This document shows, in pieces, positions 8,776-18,562 of a DNA stretch of 23,712 nucleotides. The translations under genes and the position numbers were made by a program. The first letter of the stretch is position 1. Every line of letters starts with the position of its first letter. Under the pieces are notes generated by a model that saw nothing but the letters and a program-made list of their open reading frames with translations, had not been told where the DNA came from and did not search any database. Origin of the DNA: Pilaira anomala (lineage: Eukaryota; Mucoromycota; Mucoromycetes; Mucorales; Mucoraceae); the NCBI GenBank assembly GCA_025716855.1, contig JAIXMQ010000161.1:1-23712 (forward strand), read 5' to 3'.

Positions 8776-10412
8776 TAACGACATATCCATTTGTTGTTTT
8801 TGTGGTTGAGAACTTGAAGCTTGAACAGGTTCAGCTGTAGGCGACAAGTATGTAATAGTAGTGGATCTAGAATCTTTTGTAAGGTTATTTTTTGTTAGTA
8901 TGTGTTTTGTATTTTTAATATTATTTTGTTTTTTTTGGTTAAATAAAATAATAAACTCGTCATATTGAGCTGTAGTAATAAGTAGTTGTTCTTCAAAGAA
9001 GCGAGCAACTGCTTTAGCAATATTATTACGGAGAAAGGGAAGTACACGGACAAGGCGTTGGTTGTGTTTTTCTAGAGCTAAATTTTTTTTTTCATTGTCG
9101 GTCAGATCTTTATATTTTGGATCTGAAATAGCGGATGGGTTAAGAGGTGAGTAATCAATCAAGTTATTGACACCCTTTGATTTCAATGTGTTGATAAGTT
9201 CATCTTGGTAGTCATTATGAACCAGTAGGGCTACAACATTACGACTTGGATAGTGGATATCCAGGATGCGACTGTTGGTGACACCTAATGCATGAAGATT
9301 ACTTCGTTGGATTTTTCGACTAATGCGAGATTTTACGGGATAATAAACATATGAAAAACCTTGTTTTTCAGTTGATGGTGCAGAAAAGGCTCTAACAGCA
9401 TTGTCTAGTTTATTTTGAGTAACTACTTTTTGTTTAGGAGGAGAAGTGATTTTAGTAGTATGTGTTGTGTTTGTATTATTATTATTATTTTTTTTTTGGT
9501 TATTTGTGTTTTTATTTTTTTTGGTGCTATTTGATGAATTTTTATTTGGATACTTAGAAGGTGCTGCAGGAGCACGAGGAGGTAAATTAGATGCAGCAAC
9601 ATCCGCCCACTTTGATGATGCTGATCCTTTTGTAGGGATATGTTGCTGCTGCTGGTTGTTGTTAGTCTGTGAACTAGGTAATTGACTGGTAGAAGTATCG
9701 TCATCCAGATTCATTTCACTATCTTCAGTAACCAAGGTATGATGTTGTGTTTGTTGATCCAATTGGAAAAAGGTGAGTTTTTTTTTTCAAGTTCCAATTT
9801 AGTTTGATCCAATGCAGCATATTTGGTGGCTGCAATATGTTGTTGCTCTTTGAGAGCGGTGATTTCAGTATTTGCACGGAGTAATTGTGCTTTAAGCAAT
9901 TGATTTTCTATTCTTAGATCATCTGTTGCTGATGTAGTAGGTGAGTTGCTGGAAGCATCACTTGTACGACGTACACGCTTTTTACCAGTTACCACTTTAG
10001 GTGCTGCTGATTTTTTTGTAGCAGTAAAATTAGATTGGATGTCTCCAAAATAGACTTGTTTGTCTGAAATTATAAAAGCTGCACTGCTGGGAGGTGGTGC
10101 AACATTAACTTCAGGTGGAATGTTTTTAAAGATTTTTGTATTTGTTGTAATTGAAGAAGGTTGAGCTGTTACTCGTTCTAGTTCAAATTCAAATTCCAAA
10201 ACGGGGTAATTTGCTTTTCACGCGGTACATTCGAAAATGGGTGTAATAGGGTCAGTCGTAGTATTTCCTACATAGGAGATGGTACCTACGGAGGTACACT
10301 TAGTACATATGAGTTGTTTTTTAGTCTGGGTAAAAAGGGAAATGATATCTTGGTATTGCGAAGCAATATCATCTACCATGGAGGTATGGGTGACCTTATT
10401 TGTAGGAGGCAT
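8773..10412 (-). pseudogene. LINE-A ORF1 protein, broken by one stop and one frame change
   Basis: The conceptual product is about 545 residues. The N terminus (from 10412, MPPTNKVTH) has an incomplete zinc-ribbon-like pattern, CTKC then 20-odd residues then ECTA, where an in-frame TGA (about 10230-10232) sits at the place of the expected fourth cysteine. The same frame reads on through FEFELERV into a coiled-coil stretch (ENQLLKAQLLRANTEITALK). At the A10 run (9778-9787) the frame changes by -1 and continues into a Q/N/K-rich linker and a conserved domain with ILDIHYPSRNVVALLVHNDY. The same domain occurs in LINE-B as VLDIHYPSGNVIALLVH. ORF1 proteins of LINEs usually bind the element RNA; that role is inferred. 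The stop TAA overlaps the ORF2 start. The frame change could be decay or programmed slippage. Confidence 0.8.
9777..9783 (-). promoter_or_regulatory. possible -1 frameshift heptamer in LINE-A ORF1
   Basis: On the sense strand the upstream frame reads GAA AAA AAA AAC, so its last seven bases form A AAA AAC, the canonical -1 slippery heptamer. The downstream ORF1 domain lies exactly in the -1 frame. No stimulatory pseudoknot was demonstrated, and a simple indel in the A10 run explains the data equally well. Confidence 0.35.
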
Positions 10413-11098
10413 GTTTTTGTATTGTTATATTTTTGTTGGTTTTTTTTTTTTTTTTTTTTTTAATAAAGTGATAAAAGTTATAAAGTGGTTTTGTTAACTA
10501 AAGATAATCAAAGAAGGGCTTGGACTAGAACAGTTGTTTGTTCTGGTACAATATACACAAACACTTTTTTTTTTTTCAAAAAAAGAATATGTGAATTCGA
10601 TGATACTTTTTGTATATAATAGTAATAAGGATGTTGTTATATTAAGATTTTTTTTTCAAATTTTTGTGTAACAATTCAATAAAAAAATAGCTTAAGTGAA
10701 AGAAAGGTGCGCGGTTGGTTAAGGCTAATGATAAGAACTTTATTGTGTATGATGTATTAATTCATAAATAAAGGTGTCTATAATCGCTTATAGACTATGC
10801 AATAGTGTTGTTCCCTTTAAGAGGGTATAATAAACAGTAGCATATGGATCTGGTGGTAATGGGATAAAAAAATATAAATAAAAAGTGAGTTGTGGATAAA
10901 ATTAAAGAATAATAAAAAGTGTTGAGTTAAAAAGGTAAAAAAAGAGGACGCAAAAGTTAGATTCGGAGCCTTCGGTTTTGAAATTCCTAGTTACAAGGTA
11001 GATCATTTAAATGTCATTGGGTGCTTGAAATAGGTTGGTAGTACGATTTGTGTTGTCAATTGTGAGAGCAAATAAATTAAGCTTTTAGTGAGAGTTGA
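10413..11098. other. non-coding flank between LINE-A and the KDZ element
   Basis: No ORF or splice-linked coding segment was found. It begins with a 28-bp stretch before a T22 run (A22 on the LINE-A sense strand) directly upstream of the LINE-A ORF1 start. The rest is AT-rich with several short A/T runs. If part of it is the LINE-A 5' UTR, the boundary is not visible. Confidence 0.5.
10440..10461 (-). repeat. A22 homopolymer just upstream of LINE-A ORF1
   Basis: Twenty-two T on the plus strand, which is A22 on the LINE-A sense strand, 28 nt before the ORF1 ATG. It could be an internal A-rich 5' UTR, or the poly(A) tail of an older element into which LINE-A inserted. Confidence 0.6.
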
Positions 11099-11105
11099 GA
11101 TAATT
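11099..11105 (+). repeat. target-site duplication, left copy
   Basis: GATAATT immediately before the left TIR. The same seven bases follow the right TIR at 19370-19376. Confidence 0.75.
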
Positions 11106-11293
11106 CACCTAGTCACACTGGATAACAATATTTTTATCTCAAAAAGGGGTCTTAAAAGCGGGGGAAAATTGGGGTCTAAAAGAGGGGTCTTTATAATTAT
11201 CCAGTTTATCCAGTATATCCTGAACTTCATGTATTTTAGGCAAGAGCGATGTCATTGGCTAGTCCTTATGACCATGGAAAATCAACCAATGGT
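11106..11293 (+). repeat. left TIR of the KDZ element (188 bp)
   Basis: Starts CACCTAGTCACACTGGATAA and ends ATCAACCAATGGT. It contains three copies of GGGGTCT and four G-runs (11146-11149, 11160-11164, 11171-11174, 11184-11187), an inverted CCAAT box (CATTGGCT near 11251) and a CCAAT inside a small palindrome (AACCAATGGTT). Open frames across it are by-products of the repeat. The companion gene ATG lies 84 bp further in, so the TIR probably carries its promoter. Confidence 0.95.
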
Positions 11294-11376
11294 TGATTTC
11301 TTTTTTTTTAAAAATAAATATGTAATAACAACCAATATATTTTTTCTTTTCAGAATCTTTTATAAATATATTTACA

Positions 11377-12546
11377 ATGAACGATTTTGATATAGAATTT
11401 AAGGCAGAAAGATCAAAGTTACAGGAAACTGTTGCTTATTTGCATTCGCTGTCTGGTAAATTGTCTGAATTGCAAATTTTCAGATTACTCGTTCCAGTAG
11501 AAGTATTTGAACCTGAAGTAAAGCCCAGACAGCCAAATACTTTTAACTTCTTCGAAAAAGAACGTGCAATTAAAAGGAGAAAACAAACTATCAGTGAGTG
11601 TATTAATATATAGCAGAAAATAATAAATAAGAATTATTAAGGCGAATAGATTTATTATAGGACAAGCCGATTCAGAAAATAGTGATCTAACAAATGAAAA
11701 TCCTGTTATTGGTGAATCTATTAGTAGTGAAATCATTGATGGTGATCCTACCGCCGAAGATACCAATGCTGACCTCACTCCTAAAGATCGTTTCAAAGTT
11801 AACGAAGAAGACAAAAATGCGTACGACTTGTTATCTTCTGTTGAAAAAGAAGAACTTAAGGAGCGGGCCATTGCAGATTCGCGCCCTCGGGACTCCCCAA
11901 TGACTTTCCATGAAAAAATTAAAAAATCTATAGACAGACTTACAAATAGTATGGAAGTCTTGAAGTACAACTATGGCTGCGAATCATTACTGATTGTTTC
12001 TCGTCCTTCTTATGTAAACGCTAAAAGAGGGAAGGTTTCTACTCTTGTTTGTGGGCAAAATGCAATCAAATTTGTAAAAAAATTCTTTCCTCGTAAGACA
12101 GGGGAAGAATTTCGTGAACTTTTCTTTCCAGGAATGAGTAGTGCAACAACAGGCAAGTAAGATAGTAAAACATGTGTGGCGCGTCTAAAATTATTTTTAT
12201 ACGAATAGACAAGAAGCAGAGAAAATTACACTCAACTACGATTAGGGCAAACACCAGCAGAGACGAACTTCATACTAAGTTACTTGCATTGACCAGTACG
12301 TAAGCACTTTATTTTATTAACTTTGAATTTACTAACTTTCTTCCTTTAATAGAGGTAGCCGGCAACAGAACTACAAGAATACCTTGGAGTGATTTGAAAG
12401 ATCCTAAGGGTCGTTTTGTAGTGGAAAATTGGCCCGATAAGGTCGACTACAAATCTTTGAGTCAATTTACGTTGGATGAGCTTAGTGTGTTGCAGGAGGT
12501 TTTGGCGAGTGATAAGCCAGTTAAATTTTCCAAAAGGGCTGGCTAA
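11377..12546 (+). CDS. unrecognised 329-aa protein encoded by the KDZ element (4 exons)
   Basis: Exons 11377-11593, 11661-12152, 12209-12295 and 12353-12546 join in one frame with no stop, giving 329 residues. Introns are 67, 56 and 57 nt. Introns 1 and 3 are GT-AG; intron 2 starts GCAAGT, a consensus GC-AG donor. I do not recognise the family. Residues 1-45 are helical and leucine-rich (KLQETVAYLHSLSGKLSELQ), residues 60-75 basic (KERAIKRRKQT, a possible nuclear signal), and about 76-125 acidic and low-complexity. A conserved-looking core follows (LLIVSRPSYVNAKRGKVSTL). The C terminus has a compact segment (IPWSDLKDPKGRFVVENWP) and ends in KFSKRAG. Its place by the left TIR suggests an accessory transposition or regulatory factor; that is inference. 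Its intactness contrasts with the broken transposase. The ATG follows a TATA-like TATAAATATA at about 11361. Confidence 0.8.
12153..12208 (+). other. GC-AG intron in the companion gene
   Basis: The coding frame requires splicing at GCAAGTAAG (12153) and an acceptor ending in GAATAG at 12208. Using the nearby GTAAGA instead puts a stop (TAG) 13 codons into the next exon, whereas the GC donor gives an open exon that joins the last exon in frame. Confidence 0.65.
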
Positions 12547-12598
12547 TCTATCATTATCGTTAATGACTAGTAAGTAAAGTGCAACTGCATATATTCTT

Positions 12599-12604
12599 AA
12601 TAAA
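12599..12604 (+). promoter_or_regulatory. poly(A) signal of the companion gene
   Basis: AATAAA 52 nt after the TAA stop. A second AATAAA lies near 12894. Confidence 0.45.
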
Positions 12605-12997
12605 AAAAATATTAAGTTTAAGTCGATTTGAGATAAGAGAAAACTCTGTCATGTGATTTTGATTTACCAATTAAATTCTTGGAAACAAATTAAGTTTGAA
12701 CAGGGGCCTTTTTTACTTAAAAAATTTTTCTGTATTTTTATTTAATTTCTTTCTTTCTTCCCCTTGTTGTTTGTTTCTTTTATAATGTACGTTTAATGGT
12801 ATAATTCCATATAATCATTAAACAAGTGGTAACTAATACTCCTTCTTATTTCAAGTTTAAGTATTTTTAGAGTAAGGCTGTATTTGCTTTTTCAATAAAG
12901 TTTTATTTGTTCAAACTAAATGTCAGGCTCAAAGTTCAAGATGCTCTGAATGAGAATCACTTCGCATTCATTAGCTTGTTACTCTAAACTCCTTGTC

Positions 12998-13190
12998 GTG
13001 CTCATGTTGTTAATGCTCATCTTGTTAATGTTCATCTTGTAATGTTCATCTTGTAATGTTCATCTTGTAATGTTCATCTTGTAATGTTCATCTTGTAATG
13101 TTCATCTTGTAATGTTCATCTAATTGGGTTCTTCTAGTTAGGTCCATTTTGTTAGTTTCATTTTGTAAGGCTCATCTCATTACGCTGATC
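12998..13190 (+). repeat. 14-bp minisatellite
   Basis: The core has seven successive GTTCATC starts exactly 14 bp apart (13030, 13044, 13058, 13072, 13086, 13100, 13114) with the unit GTTCATCTTGTAAT. It is flanked by 15-bp variants (GCTCATCTTGTTAAT) on the left and more diverged units to about 13190 on the right. Homogeneous centre with decayed edges is typical of replication slippage or unequal exchange. Confidence 0.92.
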
Positions 13191-13640
13191 TTGTCTTAAT
13201 CTTCAACCAGCTTATACATGAGCTACATCATTTGGCTTCTTTTGTCTCTGTCCTTGCTTATCATGTTGATAACAATCGTCTATGATATATTTCCATGCGA
13301 CTTTAGTTTCTTTCTATAAGTTTCTTCCTTGTATTATGACGAACCAATAATATATCGTTTAAAAATAATAAGGCTATCATTTTAATACGTTAAACTCTAC
13401 TGAATTTGCTATTAGCACTTGTGTACGTTTTAGCAAGATAGAATTATTACATGTAAAGCATATTCATTAATAAGAACGTAACAAAGCTATATCTCAAGTC
13501 AACTTATTTTAGGGCTTATTTGAATAATATCTTTAATTTATTATAAAAAAAAACTACATCTGTACTATATTCTATATTAGAACATACCTTGTTACGGCAC
13601 GAGAGCTTGCCAATCTCTGTAGTCTTTCAAGGATAGGGTA

Positions 13641-14055
13641 TCTTTGTAGATGGAGCCTAATTATATTTCTCATTTGAACAAGACATTCAAATAGAACCTA
13701 AGTACGCTTCTCATTTCAATGAGACCTTGTAGATGGGGCCGAATTACACCTCTCGTTCTAGCACGTTCTTTCAGATGGAGCCTAAGTGTGCTTCTTATTT
13801 GAGCATGCCACTTCTGATGGAGTCTTCAAATGAGACTAAGTACCTCTCTCATTTCAATGACCTTTCAAATGGAGACTTTATACACTTCTTATTCGAGCAA
13901 GGCCTTTCAGGTAAAACCCTAAATACACTTCTTGAATCGACAAGTTCTTCTAGGTGGAGTCAAAGTACATTTCTTATTTAAACGTCCCTTCAGATGGAGC
14001 CTAGTACGCTTCTCATTTCATATAGACCTTTCACATAGAGATTAAGTACGCTTCT
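13641..14055 (+). repeat. ~42-bp degenerate minisatellite
   Basis: About ten head-to-tail units of 40-43 bp (one of 52 bp with an internal duplication). Each has the form CTTTCAGATGGAGCCTAAGT, then ACGCTTCTCATTT and a variable CAATGAGA or GAGCAAG. The unit length is three times that of the neighbouring 14-bp repeat, though the sequences are not obviously related. Confidence 0.85.
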
Positions 14056-15538
14056 AAGGTGGCGGACACTCTGTTACGGTATTAATACTCTCGCGCAAAC
14101 AAGGATATCTCTGTAACAATAATAAAAGTTATTAGTTTTTTTTAACGTGAAGTTATAGAATAAATTATTACCTTATTTCTATTGCAGAGTATAGAAATCA
14201 AGACATTCATATTCCTTTAGTTTTTTGCTGTAAGTTTAATATTCAAGTTAACCTAGTCATTGGAGAGTAATTGCTACCAGTTCATTATAGTATGATGTAA
14301 AAAGTAAAGAAAAAAATTTAAGAGGAATAATATGGAATGACAAAGAATAAAAAAATTTTCAAGGAAAAAAGCCACTCGAAAATGACTGGATGAACGTAAT
14401 TGCGCTATTTTTGCGAGTCTGATTGAAGTGACCAAAATCCTAAATACAGTTTCAGTGTAACAACCATATTGCTAGCTTGCGATTGTGTGATGATAAAAAA
14501 ACGCGTTATGATTGGCTGATTATCAAGGCATGAAAGCTACTTAATGCAACAAAAACTAAAGTTTTATCAACAAAAGATGAATAGAATTAAGTGCAATAAT
14601 AATTTATTATATGTATTTATACTTAATAATTACACTTACGCAAGATTCATTTGATTATGACAGGTCTCCAATATAGTTTCATGAATTAATCAAATTTATC
14701 TTTATTCTTCTCATTAAGCATACATAAGAAAGAAGGATTTTATGAAGCGTTTGCTCTACTATATGCCATGACTTACTCAAATAGTTATGTTTTTATTTGT
14801 TAATAATATTACAAATTAATACTCGAATAAATAAATTGAAAATACTTTTGAATTAACTTTTTAAAAATATTATTACGAAATATATATAGATCAAAATTCA
14901 TATTTTGCATTATAAGTATTTTACAAAGAAATGAATAACATTAATAGCCGTAAAATGTAAATATTTATAATAAAATGAATTAAATTTAAGCTATAACAAA
15001 AAAGAGAGTATAACAGTAGAAAAAAAATCGATAAAAATGTTTATATTGCATAATTTACAAAATATGTATTATATGTTTGTTTAGCTTTTTACGTTATATT
15101 TCTTCAGAAAATTAATGCAAATCAAGATATTAAAATATAAGAGCTGGTGTTAACTTGAAATATTTAATAAAACTTATTCCATGTATTTGTTGAATGAGTA
15201 AGTTATAAAGTTTGATCTTGGATTTATATTTTTAAAATATTTGCATGTGAATAATATATCCGGTGTATGATATTTTTATTTATTAAAAATAAATACCGTA
15301 GTAAGTATGTAAAATAAAGGCCATTATAAATGCTTACAGTATATTTCAATCATTAGACTGTATTAAAATGCAATTGTATATGTTATTACAGTACAATATA
15401 GTTATATGTTATTACAATTACATGCAAAAATGACATGAGCTGGAATTCTTCTTTCTTCAATTTGATTGGCTGATATGTACATAAAATAATATAAAGGTCA
15501 TGCTTAAAAAAAAGCTCCTGTATAATAGTATAAAGTCA

Positions 15539-15565
15539 TTTCGATGTTATAAAAATAACCATCGA
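15539..15565. other. hairpin near the transposase 3' end
   Basis: TTCGATGTTAT and ATAACCATCGAA are complementary apart from one bulged base, around a short A-rich loop. It lies about 110 nt past the transposase stop, outside its poly(A) signal. It might be a remnant of a small inverted-repeat element. Confidence 0.4.
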
Positions 15566-15647
15566 AGCTTGCTTTTTATAATAGCTTTTACAAATATAAG
15601 CAAATGAAATTAAACATATATGAGTAGCAAAAAAAAAAAAAAAGTTT

Positions 15648-15653
15648 TTTATT
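15648..15653 (-). promoter_or_regulatory. poly(A) signal of the KDZ transposase gene
   Basis: AATAAA on the minus strand, 22 nt after the TAA stop at 15675. An A-run lies beyond it. Confidence 0.5.
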
Positions 15654-16425
15654 CTAAGTGGTACAAAAAAAAAATCAAACTTCATCAACAAAATCTTCTA
15701 CTTCATCTTCATCATCTTCGTCATCATCTTCATCAGCTTCATCCCCAGAGCAACCTTCACCTGCCAAGAGAATGTCCTCTGCGGAATCATTAGCCACAGA
15801 GGCATCATTAGTATCAAGGCCTTCTGGTACAACAAAGTCAGGAAGAATGGTTTGAGTTTCACCGAGGACATGGATGTTAAACTCTCCTGCTTTGAGTACC
15901 TTCAGCTCCATCAACACCTGAATACCTCTGTATTTTAACTTTTGCTTCACCCTGTCTTCTGCTTCAATTAAGGCTTTAACATCAGCCAGGCACTTCTTCT
16001 TCCTTTTCAAATCATTGGAGGCATGCTCACGAAGATATTTAGCTTCGCTCTAAGAAACCGCCGTAAATGTTTTAGTACTTGGCAAATAAATTTCAAATAT
16101 CGTGTCTTACCTCCAACAGTTTCATTTCTTCTCTCGATCTTTCACGTTGCAACATAGCAAGTACAGAGGGTTCAACTTTTACATCCCAAATTGGGTGGTT
16201 CTTAGTAGTGATCTCTTTGAATGTAAAAGTAGCTAAGTATACATCAATTAATAAAAAATAGAAATTGTAGTGTCATATAATATTTTTTTTTCTCACTATT
16301 GAACTCATCGTTGTATTTTTGCAACAAAGTAGAAATTGTTTTTCTCTGCTTGCTTAATGAATTTCAAGCCTTGTAGTCAGGTTAGTGCCTATTGTAGAAC
16401 ATTAATAATTAGTATGGTGTACCGC

Positions 16426-16430
<5 letters not shown>

Positions 16431-16492
<62 letters not shown>
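16431..16492 (-). repeat. 62-bp A/T homopolymer in a transposase intron
   Basis: Sixty-two consecutive A on the plus strand (T62 on the gene sense strand), starting 8 nt inside the intron that follows the exon ending at 16502. The acceptor is at 16389. The exact length is likely to be unreliable in any assembly. Confidence 0.8.
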
Positions 16493-16493
<1 letters not shown>

Positions 16494-18538
16494 ATTATTA
16501 CCAATATGTCCAGACTTGTGAAGTTTGAAATCATCAAGATGGTATGATCTGATATTGGAGCGTATAGCATCTGTAAAAAGATCTCTCTTTTTCTCTGCAA
16601 GCTTTTTTTCCAGAATCAGGCACCATCCAGTATTTCTTTTCTCTCTTCTGGATCAGTTGGCAAGGTGAAACTAGGATGTGTTTTCCTAATTTCAACAAGA
16701 AGATTCGCCATGTCTTCTTCCAATTTTTTACGAAAGGTCATGGTGGCCTCCCTATAATATAATTAATAGCAGAAAGCATAATTGTTATTGATTTAAATTT
16801 AAAAAAAGAGCTTACTGCATTGTTTCTTTTGTGTGAAATAATACAAAGTATTTAATTATTTCAATTTTGCCATTTGGTAGCTGGCCCATAATCGAAGCAT
16901 GGTTGCGGCTATTACTGACATTTTGAACATGGTCTGTCCATCCTTTCTCAAGCCAGTTTAACATTCTGGCTGGTCGGCCACGTAACTTTGCCTCTGCAGC
17001 AACTTCTCTCTTCCGCGCTTCAATAAATCTCTTCGCCAACGTCTCAGCTTTAAAATATTTAATAATTATAGTAACTTAATATTTTTATTTCTTATACTTC
17101 ATGAGTTAATGACCTACCCATATTCTCCTTCTTGTCTTCGTTATAGGCTTTGACGGCTCTGTACAGAACTAGCTTTCGATTTCCTTGTCCCATCTTTCTG
17201 GTTATTTTTACAAACTTATTTAAGTAGGACCAGAGGCGCTCCAGTCCTTCACCGTCAGTTAAGCCAAACCCTTCCCTATATCTAGGGTTGCGAATGACCT
17301 GACAGTGTTGGACATGGGTATATGCATGGAACACTGGAACGGCAAGTTTGCAATTTTCCATCAGACCGGGAAAGTACATCTAAATGTATATTTAATATTT
17401 GACAAACTAACTTTTAAACTAAAATACTTCCAAATAATATTCTACTAACCTTAAGCACAGGTTCTATTTTACAGACAATATCATACATAATGTTGATATT
17501 GGGCGAAATGCCAGCAGACAAACCATCACTACCTGCATCACCAAGTAGTTGATGTATAATGGCTAATGGATACTTAGATCTAAAATTTGAATTACACCAA
17601 ATTATTAACGGGTTAGAGTTTGATAGTTGTTTATAATTCTTCTTATGCCAGTATTACCCTTCACCACTGTTCATGTCTACCAGCTTGAGAATAGTATCGT
17701 GACGCGCACAGCAAGCACCAAAAAGACCTTTTACAGGAAATTTTTTGGACTTTACTGAAGCGAAGCGACCATCAGCTCTGAACGAGTTTTCCCTCCCCTT
17801 TTCTTTATCACGAACCTAATAATAATATTGAGATGAGTTTTCTTCATATTGTAAAATAAACATCAATTTTTTTTAACCGTCTTCTTGTTCTCCTCAATCA
17901 AAACTTCATATTTCGATACCACCTTGTTATCTACCCAAATCTTGGACAACGTTTCATCAATTACATCTGAAGACATTTTATCAAATGTATTGGATGATTC
18001 GCATTTCAGGCTGAAGTTGCCATCCATTGCCACAGATCTGAAGCCTTTTTTCCCTTCATCAGATAACTATAATAAAAAATGAGAAACTTAAATTGGCATT
18101 ACATACAAATCAGACTCTTACATCGGGACAAGCCAGCAGCCTTCTTCGTCCGAGTACTCAGGGAAATCATTCTCGACACTTTTCTCTGTCAAAAGGAGCA
18201 TTCTAAAGTAGAGAAGAAGCAAATTTTGACATATGTTTGCCGAGAGTGGTCTCTATTAAATAATAAATAATTTTAGTTTATAAATATATGGAATCAAGTA
18301 AATCATTTACTTCAGTCTGGCGTGTTTTAAGATTATAAATCTTGGCCATGGCTTGACCGAAATTGCTGCAACTTGTCTCATTGCAGAAAGTTCTTCCAAG
18401 AGACCGAAATGAACAGCAGTTGCTGGCATAAACCCCATCTCGACCAATGTCTCAGCATGTGATTTACACTCACAAAAAGAAATGGTGAAACTTCCCGCAC
18501 CTATAATATTAATTAGTTCGCAATTAGATAATACAAGA

Positions 18539-18562
18539 TTTTTTTTTTTTTTTTTTTTTTTT
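18539..18562 (-). repeat. A24 run abutting a splice donor of the transposase gene
   Basis: T24 on the plus strand. On the sense strand the intron (18564-18501) begins GT directly followed by A24. It creates a false lysine-rich open frame. Confidence 0.7.

Larger units (their letters stand above)
2447..10412 (-). mobile_element. LINE-A: non-LTR retrotransposon, interrupted by a DNA transposon
   Basis: A two-ORF non-LTR retrotransposon on the minus strand: ORF1 (10412 to 8773) and ORF2 (8773 to 2447). Without the 2,871-bp insertion at 5367-8237 the coding part is about 5.1 kb. ORF2 has an APE-type endonuclease, reverse transcriptase and C-terminal zinc knuckle, the usual order in endonuclease-bearing LINEs. 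No terminal repeats are expected or seen. Both outer boundaries are uncertain. No poly(A) tail follows the ORF2 stop directly, and the 5' side may include the A22 tract at 10440-10461. ORF1 carries a stop and a frame change and ORF2 several frameshifts, so the copy looks dead. LINE-B at 19428-23640 is a diverged relative in the same orientation. Confidence 0.9.
12547..15674. other. 3.1-kb non-coding centre of the KDZ element
   Basis: Between the two convergent genes I find no supported gene. The only longer frame (13733-13981, plus) is a by-product of the 42-bp repeat array. Contents in order: poly(A) region of the companion gene, the 14-bp array (12998-13190), an AT-rich stretch, the 42-bp array (13641-14055), AT-rich DNA with two ATTGGCTGAT motifs (near 14512 and 15466), and a hairpin near 15540. 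The segment could be captured genomic DNA. Confidence 0.55.

Noticed and set aside
9446..9685. Hydrophobic 79-codon frame on the plus strand resembling a membrane protein
   Set aside because: It is the antisense of the Asn/Lys/Gln-rich linker of LINE-A ORF1; the FVLL-type runs come from complementary codons.
10705..10830. tRNA-like box A (GGTTGGTTAAGGC)
   Set aside because: No matching box B, acceptor stem or cloverleaf could be formed.
11485..11970. 161-codon frame antisense to the companion gene
   Set aside because: It overlaps exons 1-2 and intron 1 of the spliced plus-strand gene, which has consistent splice phases. The antisense frame has no recognisable feature.
13030..13127. CRISPR-like regular repeats
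   Set aside because: The 14-bp units are directly adjacent with no unique spacers, and the context is a eukaryotic transposon, so it is a minisatellite.
16336..16521. Lysine-rich and phenylalanine-rich frames over the long A-run
   Set aside because: They are translations of the 62-base homopolymer and not coding.
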